From Marsupella aquatica (taxonomy: Eukaryota; Marchantiophyta), in assembly GCA_973895155.1 (NCBI GenBank), contig OZ316892.1, positions 24,180,001 through 24,244,000 of the forward strand: 64,000 nt of DNA, written 5' to 3'. This document shows, piece after piece, positions 59,515-64,000 of the stretch. The translations under genes and the position numbers were made by a program. Below the pieces are notes generated by a model, which was not told where the DNA came from, searched no databases, and saw only the letters and a list, made by a program, of their open reading frames with translations. How positions within the stretch are numbered: position 1 is the first letter of the stretch; each line of letters begins with the position of its first letter.

Positions 59515-62500
59515 TGTTGAGCATAGACAACAATTGCAACGGTAAGCACATGACACATCCAACAATCAAGTAGTCGACACAAGAGATACATGGTTCACCT
59601 CCTCGAGGCTACATCCACGGGAACACACAAGAGGGCTTTACTAAACTCTAAGCCCGTCGGCTATACCAAGTCTCCATAGTGTAAGCTCTCCTCATCTCTC
59701 AAGTGGCTCTATAACAATGAGCCTAAGTTTCACTTATCCAAGTAAACACTGCTTGACATATAGTGTGCATCCTAGTTAACCTAACCACGTCTCTGACTAT
59801 GGTTAGCCTAACTACGGTTACATGTTGTAACCCTAGACCTTGAGTAAATACCTAACAATCTCCCCTTTGACTTTGGTCTAGGGGAGGGTAATACTGTTAA
59901 CCTATATGATTCCTCAATGAGAAGTTCCGAAAAACCAAAATGGTTTTCCCTCTCTAACTAGAGCAAACCGGAACTAAGCCGTAGCCTATTACTAGGAGTG
60001 AAGAAGAGCATATATCAATAATTACAGCGAATATTATTTAAGAAAACCCCTACTTGTGATGCAATTGTAGAACCTACAGCACGTCACGATGTCTAGAGAA
60101 ACTTTCCAAATGAATCACTTTGGTAAATGTGTCAGCTGGGTTGAGTTTACCGTCTATCTTGACTAGCTCAAACAAATTATCAGACACAGTCTGCCTGATA
60201 AAATGGTACCTGACGTCTATGTGCTTCACTCTATTGTCCATCACCTGGTTCATAGCAAGGTGGAGCGCACTCTAACTATCACAATGAAGCTTCACATTCC
60301 CCTGTGGCAATCTCATTTCAGTGATAAGTCTATCCAACCAAATCGCTTCCTTCGCTGCTTCCGCTGCTGCAATATACTCTACTTCTGTAGTAGACTGAGC
60401 AATACACTTCTGCAAAGTAGAACTCCAACTTATGCATCCACCGCCAAGTGTGAACACGTACCTTGTTGTTGATCTCCTTCGGTCCAGATCTTGTCCATAG
60501 TCAGAATCTACATAGCCAATCAATGATCTAGAATTATTTGCATTTGCATCAAATAAAAGCCCATGATCCACAGTACCCTTCAAGTACCTGATAATCCACT
60601 TCACTGCTTCCTAGTGTACTTTCCCTTGATTCAACATGTACCTGCTCACCTTGCCTATAGCCATGGCAAGATCAGGTCTAGTGCAAGTCATCAAATACAT
60701 GAGACTTCCCCCTACCTTATCATAAGGAACCTTTTTCTTCTGTGCATCATTTGACAGCAAAGAGCTTACCACCTCATCGTATGAAATAGACTTTAGGTCT
60801 TTATACAAGAGAACCTACTTCAAACCCTGATAAGATGGGGGTAAGGAGCTGAGAAGAAGCAAGGTCTTGTACTCTTCTTCAACGCCCTTACCGAGATTAG
60901 ACAAATCAACAGCTAGGCTGTCTAATTCACCAAGTAATCCTGAAGCTTGTTCCTTGCATGTTCCCCTCTTTGAGCCTAAGGCTCATCAAGAGAGACTTCT
61001 TGTACAATCGGTCTGATGCATCCTTCCAATAATACTTTCTCTTAGGGCGTTGAACAGAGATGCACAATCCGTGTAGTCATTCAACTTCTTGATGATATGC
61101 GGCTTTACATAAAGTATCATCGCATTCACTGCAATTACTTGTTTCCGCCTCCACCTTTTTAGTGGAATCTTCTCCTCATCATTGTACATCTCTCGTGCAG
61201 AGAGAAGATGATCTAGGCCCATAGCACAAAGAACTCATTTCCCTTGTTTCTCCCAGAGCAAGTAGTCCGTACGCCCATCATACTTTTCCACTTCAAACTT
61301 GACACCTTTAAACCTGGATGTCATCTTTTTTTTTTCAAAACCCTCTCTACTTGCTACACTAGTGATTGTACCGGTGTCATGTGCGCTTTCTCCTGCTCCT
61401 CTCTCTCCTCAAACTATCGTGGTGATCCTTGTGCTTCAAGATCCACTTCTTAAAAAATCTCCTCCGAATCACTCATATGAAAATGCAAGAAAAAATAACA
61501 TTTTTTGAACTTCTTCAAAAAAACTCAAAACTTATCACCGCCGCGTAGCCCACAAGCCTAGCTCTCCAATGCTGAAAACCATAATCAAAACCAAACTGTG
61601 ACGTAAAACTTATTCACTTTTTGGTCAAGGTGGATAAAACTTGGAATTCTCCCATGTTTTGATCACCTTGGGGAATAACCAAAATATGAACTAGTACCCA
61701 ACGTCAGAAATGCAATTTGATTGATGCACCACGTGGCCAACTCCAATGGCTACCTCCTTGCCAAAGATGAAGAAAAATAGTTACCATTCGACAGACGAAA
61801 TCTTTGATAGATGGCCAAAAACATGCTTTCTAGTTTTTGGGAATATTCCTGCACAGAGCAGCAAGGCTAACAGGATTACCTCTTTGTGATCTCTCCGTTG
61901 AGCCCAAGCACTTCACATCTCTCCCTCTGAGTCGAGCGCAACGATGAGAAACCCCGCTTAGGCAAAACAAGACTCCATACCCGGTCAAAAAACCAGAATG
62001 CTTCTTTTGCATTGTGACGCACTCATTACACACTCGGCAACAAACCATCTACCAGAATGATCAACTCGTCCTGATCTACAAGCGGAGCTACAGCATGCGA
62101 CGCCTCATGCACCACAAGGTTCACACCGTCAAAAAATGAACTCTGGTCCCTCCTTCAAAAAACCGTCGAACATGAATGTTGCCAACTTTCTTCGCAAAAT
62201 CCATAACGATAAAAACTTAGATCTCTCCCCACCACGAACTCCGTTCAACAATTTCTTTGCACAATTAGAAAGCCCTTGCCCCGATCTATCCGTTGAGCCC
62301 ATAAATTCTAAGTTCCACACAACGAAAGTTTAGGAAATCCACCAACACTCAACGCTGGAAAAAACCATCACAAAAATCTGGTCACAAACAATGTCACCTC
62401 CCATGCATGCTCTGATACCAATTGTTGAGCATAGACGACAATTGCAATGGTAAGCACATGACTCATCTAACGATCAAGTAGTCGACACAAAAAATACATG

Positions 62501-62764
62501 GTTCACCTACTTGAGACTACGTTCACGGGAACACACAAGAGAGCTTTACTAAACTCTAAGCCCGTCGGCTAAACCAAGTCTTCACAGTGTAAACTCTCCT
62601 CATCTCTCAAGTGGCTCCGTAACAATGAGCCTAAGTTTCACTTATCCAAGCAAACACTGCTTGGCATATAGTGTGCATTCTAGTCAACCTAACCAGGTCT
62701 CTGACTATGGTTAGCCTAACTATGGTTACATATCGTACCCTAGACCTTGAGTAAATACCTAACA
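59515..62764 (-). mobile_element. Copia deletion derivative with both LTRs, 3.25 kb
   Basis: LTRs 59515-59857 and 62423-62764 start TGTTAG, end CTCAACA, and differ at roughly 25-30 sites by eye (about 8%). Priming site gctctgatacca (62409-62420) matches initiator tRNA-Met. Flanks are catgg and catgt, a nearly exact 5-bp target duplication. Inside, gag (61222-60986, then ISYDEVVSSLL) runs in frame into the end of the RT (VPYDKVGGSLMYLMTCTRPD) at about 60730, so zinc knuckle, protease, integrase and most RT are deleted. RNase H follows (GYVDSDYGQDLDRRRST, CIAQSTTEVEYIAAAEA) with a stop in the SxSALHLA motif. It is non-autonomous and inactive by itself. Confidence 0.88.
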
Positions 62765-63160
62765 CATGTGACTGCTGTGAGCATGCATGCTACTCTACAA
62801 CGTACCCAAAGCACTACAAGGGCCTGACAACTATAGAGATCCTTAAGCAAACTTATTGTGATGATTGATAAATCAACGATGAGAAATCGATCCTCTAACT
62901 CTAGCAATGTTGATGCTTGAGCGTCATCCTTATCCTTGCCAAGTGTATAGCCTCTACTTCGAGGCCCATAAAATATATAGTGGTACTGCTATGCTTTGCC
63001 TCAATCACGTCCGTTGTCACATTCAGCACATAACTCACTATGCTACCCTTTTAGAGTAGGAGACTGACATCTCTCTTCTTCAACTCGAGACTTTATAGGA
63101 TCATAGAGATAGATATAGATATGTCAGTGGGGGTCACCTGACCACTTGTCTTAGTATTTT
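62765..63160 (+). mobile_element. LINE 3' end, right part
   Basis: Directly after the LTR the interrupted LINE frame continues as LHVTAVSMHATLQRTQ and ends at a TGA near 62828. This supports insertion of the Copia element into the LINE. The rest is probably LINE 3' UTR; its end is not defined. Confidence 0.55.
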
Positions 63161-63200
63161 GACCAAGCTCGGGGGTTTCACTTCCACAAAAATGACACAT

Positions 63201-63712
63201 CACGTGCGACGAGTAAAGTTACATCATCAGTTATCAGTCGTTTTCATCAGTCGACCTGATATCAGTCGCCACATCATCTCAGAGAGGCCACCAAGATGTG
63301 GCGCCAAAAAAATTTGATGAAGAAAAAAAACTTTTTTTGAAATTTTTGTCACTATGTGTGTCCATACCGTACGGACATCGCTTCTCGGCGGGCCCAACCA
63401 AGATGGCCAGGTGTCCGTATGGTACGGACACCGAATTTCGCTGGAATTTTTTTTTCATTTTTTTTTGTTTTGTTTTGAAATTTTCAAGAAAATAATTTTA
63501 AATTTTTTTTCCATTTTTTTGGTCCGCTCGTCGATCTTGGCGAGGTCAGCTGAGATTGAGTCAATCTTAGCTATCTAGCTGAGATGCGTGGAAGTGCAAA
63601 GTCGTCATCTGAGCTGCTCAACTAAGATTCAAAAAACATTCAGCAAAAAAACTGTTAATTGATATCAGCCGTTGATATCAGCTGATGATCCTTGCTACCC
63701 CACGTGCGACGA
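63201..63712. mobile_element. 488-bp MULE-like non-autonomous insertion with 12-bp flanking duplication
   Basis: cacgtgcgacga occurs at 63201-63212 and 63701-63712. The related repeat at about 57727 has the corresponding catgtgcgacaa once and then continues with the sequence that here follows the second copy (aggatagggtcattttattgg), so 63213-63700 is an insertion. Its ends share imperfect inverted similarity (catcatcag near the left; its inverse ctgatgatc near the right). Inside are two near-palindromes of the tgtccataccgtacggaca type (63358 and 63412). No ORF of note. Confidence 0.6.
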
Positions 63713-64000
63713 AGGATAGGGTCATTTTATTGGTTTGAAAGGAAGACTTAATAATTTTTGCAGAAGAACAATAGGGCCTTTTAAGTTCAATTTTGAGATT
63801 TATAAGAACATAGGGTCTTATAAACAAATTTTGGAATAAATTCCAAGAATATTTTCCTTGGAAAAATTCCAAGAATATTTTACCTTTATAGGGGTTGAAT
63901 TGTTTTTTTATAACATTTTAGGGGGTCCGAGGCCTAAAATGTTGCAGGGATGGGGAGACATCCATATAGTGAGACCCCCAAGTGACCAGGTTGTGGGCTC
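63713..64000. repeat. Dispersed repeat, second copy, running off the window
   Basis: ggtcattttattgg, gttcaattttgaga and cccatatagtgag... match the copy at 57735-57875. It contains an additional stretch (about 63800-63925) with its own small direct repeat, aattccaagaatatttt. The element end lies beyond the window. Confidence 0.6.

Overview
The window is nuclear DNA from a land plant that still makes swimming sperm: a moss, liverwort, hornwort, lycophyte or fern. Plant-type genes (a malectin/LRR receptor kinase, an organellar PPR-DYW protein, a VAP27 protein, a SYP5 Qc-SNARE) sit beside a complete flagellar radial-spoke-head gene, which flowering plants lack. Introns are mostly 60-1200 bp with GT-AG borders. 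An intact PPR-DYW gene argues against a lineage that has lost this class. Species cannot be named from sequence alone. I see no tRNA, rRNA or CRISPR locus.

Layout. 1-4398 (+): 3' part of a malectin-like LRR receptor kinase, 12 exons traced. 4399-10278: gene-poor, with tandem duplications, a duplicated minus-strand exon remnant, a SINE-like piece, and the leader of the next gene. 10279-12600 (+): intronless 773-aa multi-C2H2 zinc-finger protein. 13999-19153 (-): complete six-exon RSP4/6 radial-spoke gene with one GC-AG intron. 19446-21801 (-): exon-like blocks of an unidentified gene. 22334-25655 (-): three-exon gene joining an OSB-type PDF motif to PPR repeats and a DYW domain whose deaminase zinc ligands are substituted. 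25656-33990: repeat-rich, with LINE and SINE fragments. 33991-40430: GC-rich hairpin island, a copia-type LTR next to a broken unknown ORF, and a 3'-truncated Copia element. 41709-44833 (+): complete eight-exon VAP27-like gene. 44834-50464: repeats and a 570-bp extremely AT-rich block. 50465-53219 (-): complete six-exon SYP5-type Qc-SNARE. 54850-55345: a long-TIR MITE-like element. 57355-64000: nested transposons, namely a LINE split by a Copia deletion derivative, plus a MULE-like insertion.

The genes do not form a pathway. They cover cell-surface signalling, nuclear DNA/RNA binding, sperm flagella, organellar RNA processing, ER contact sites and endosome/vacuole fusion. Two patterns run through the window. 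Non-coding DNA carries at least ten local two- or three-copy direct duplications with 72-151-bp units. Four Copia-type loci use the same initiator-tRNA-Met priming motif or share an LTR family.

Exon coordinates were derived by hand from reading frame, intron phase and splice consensus. For the receptor kinase, radial-spoke, PPR, VAP and SYP5 genes all phases close to an open frame. No homology search was possible, so family names rest on motif recognition.
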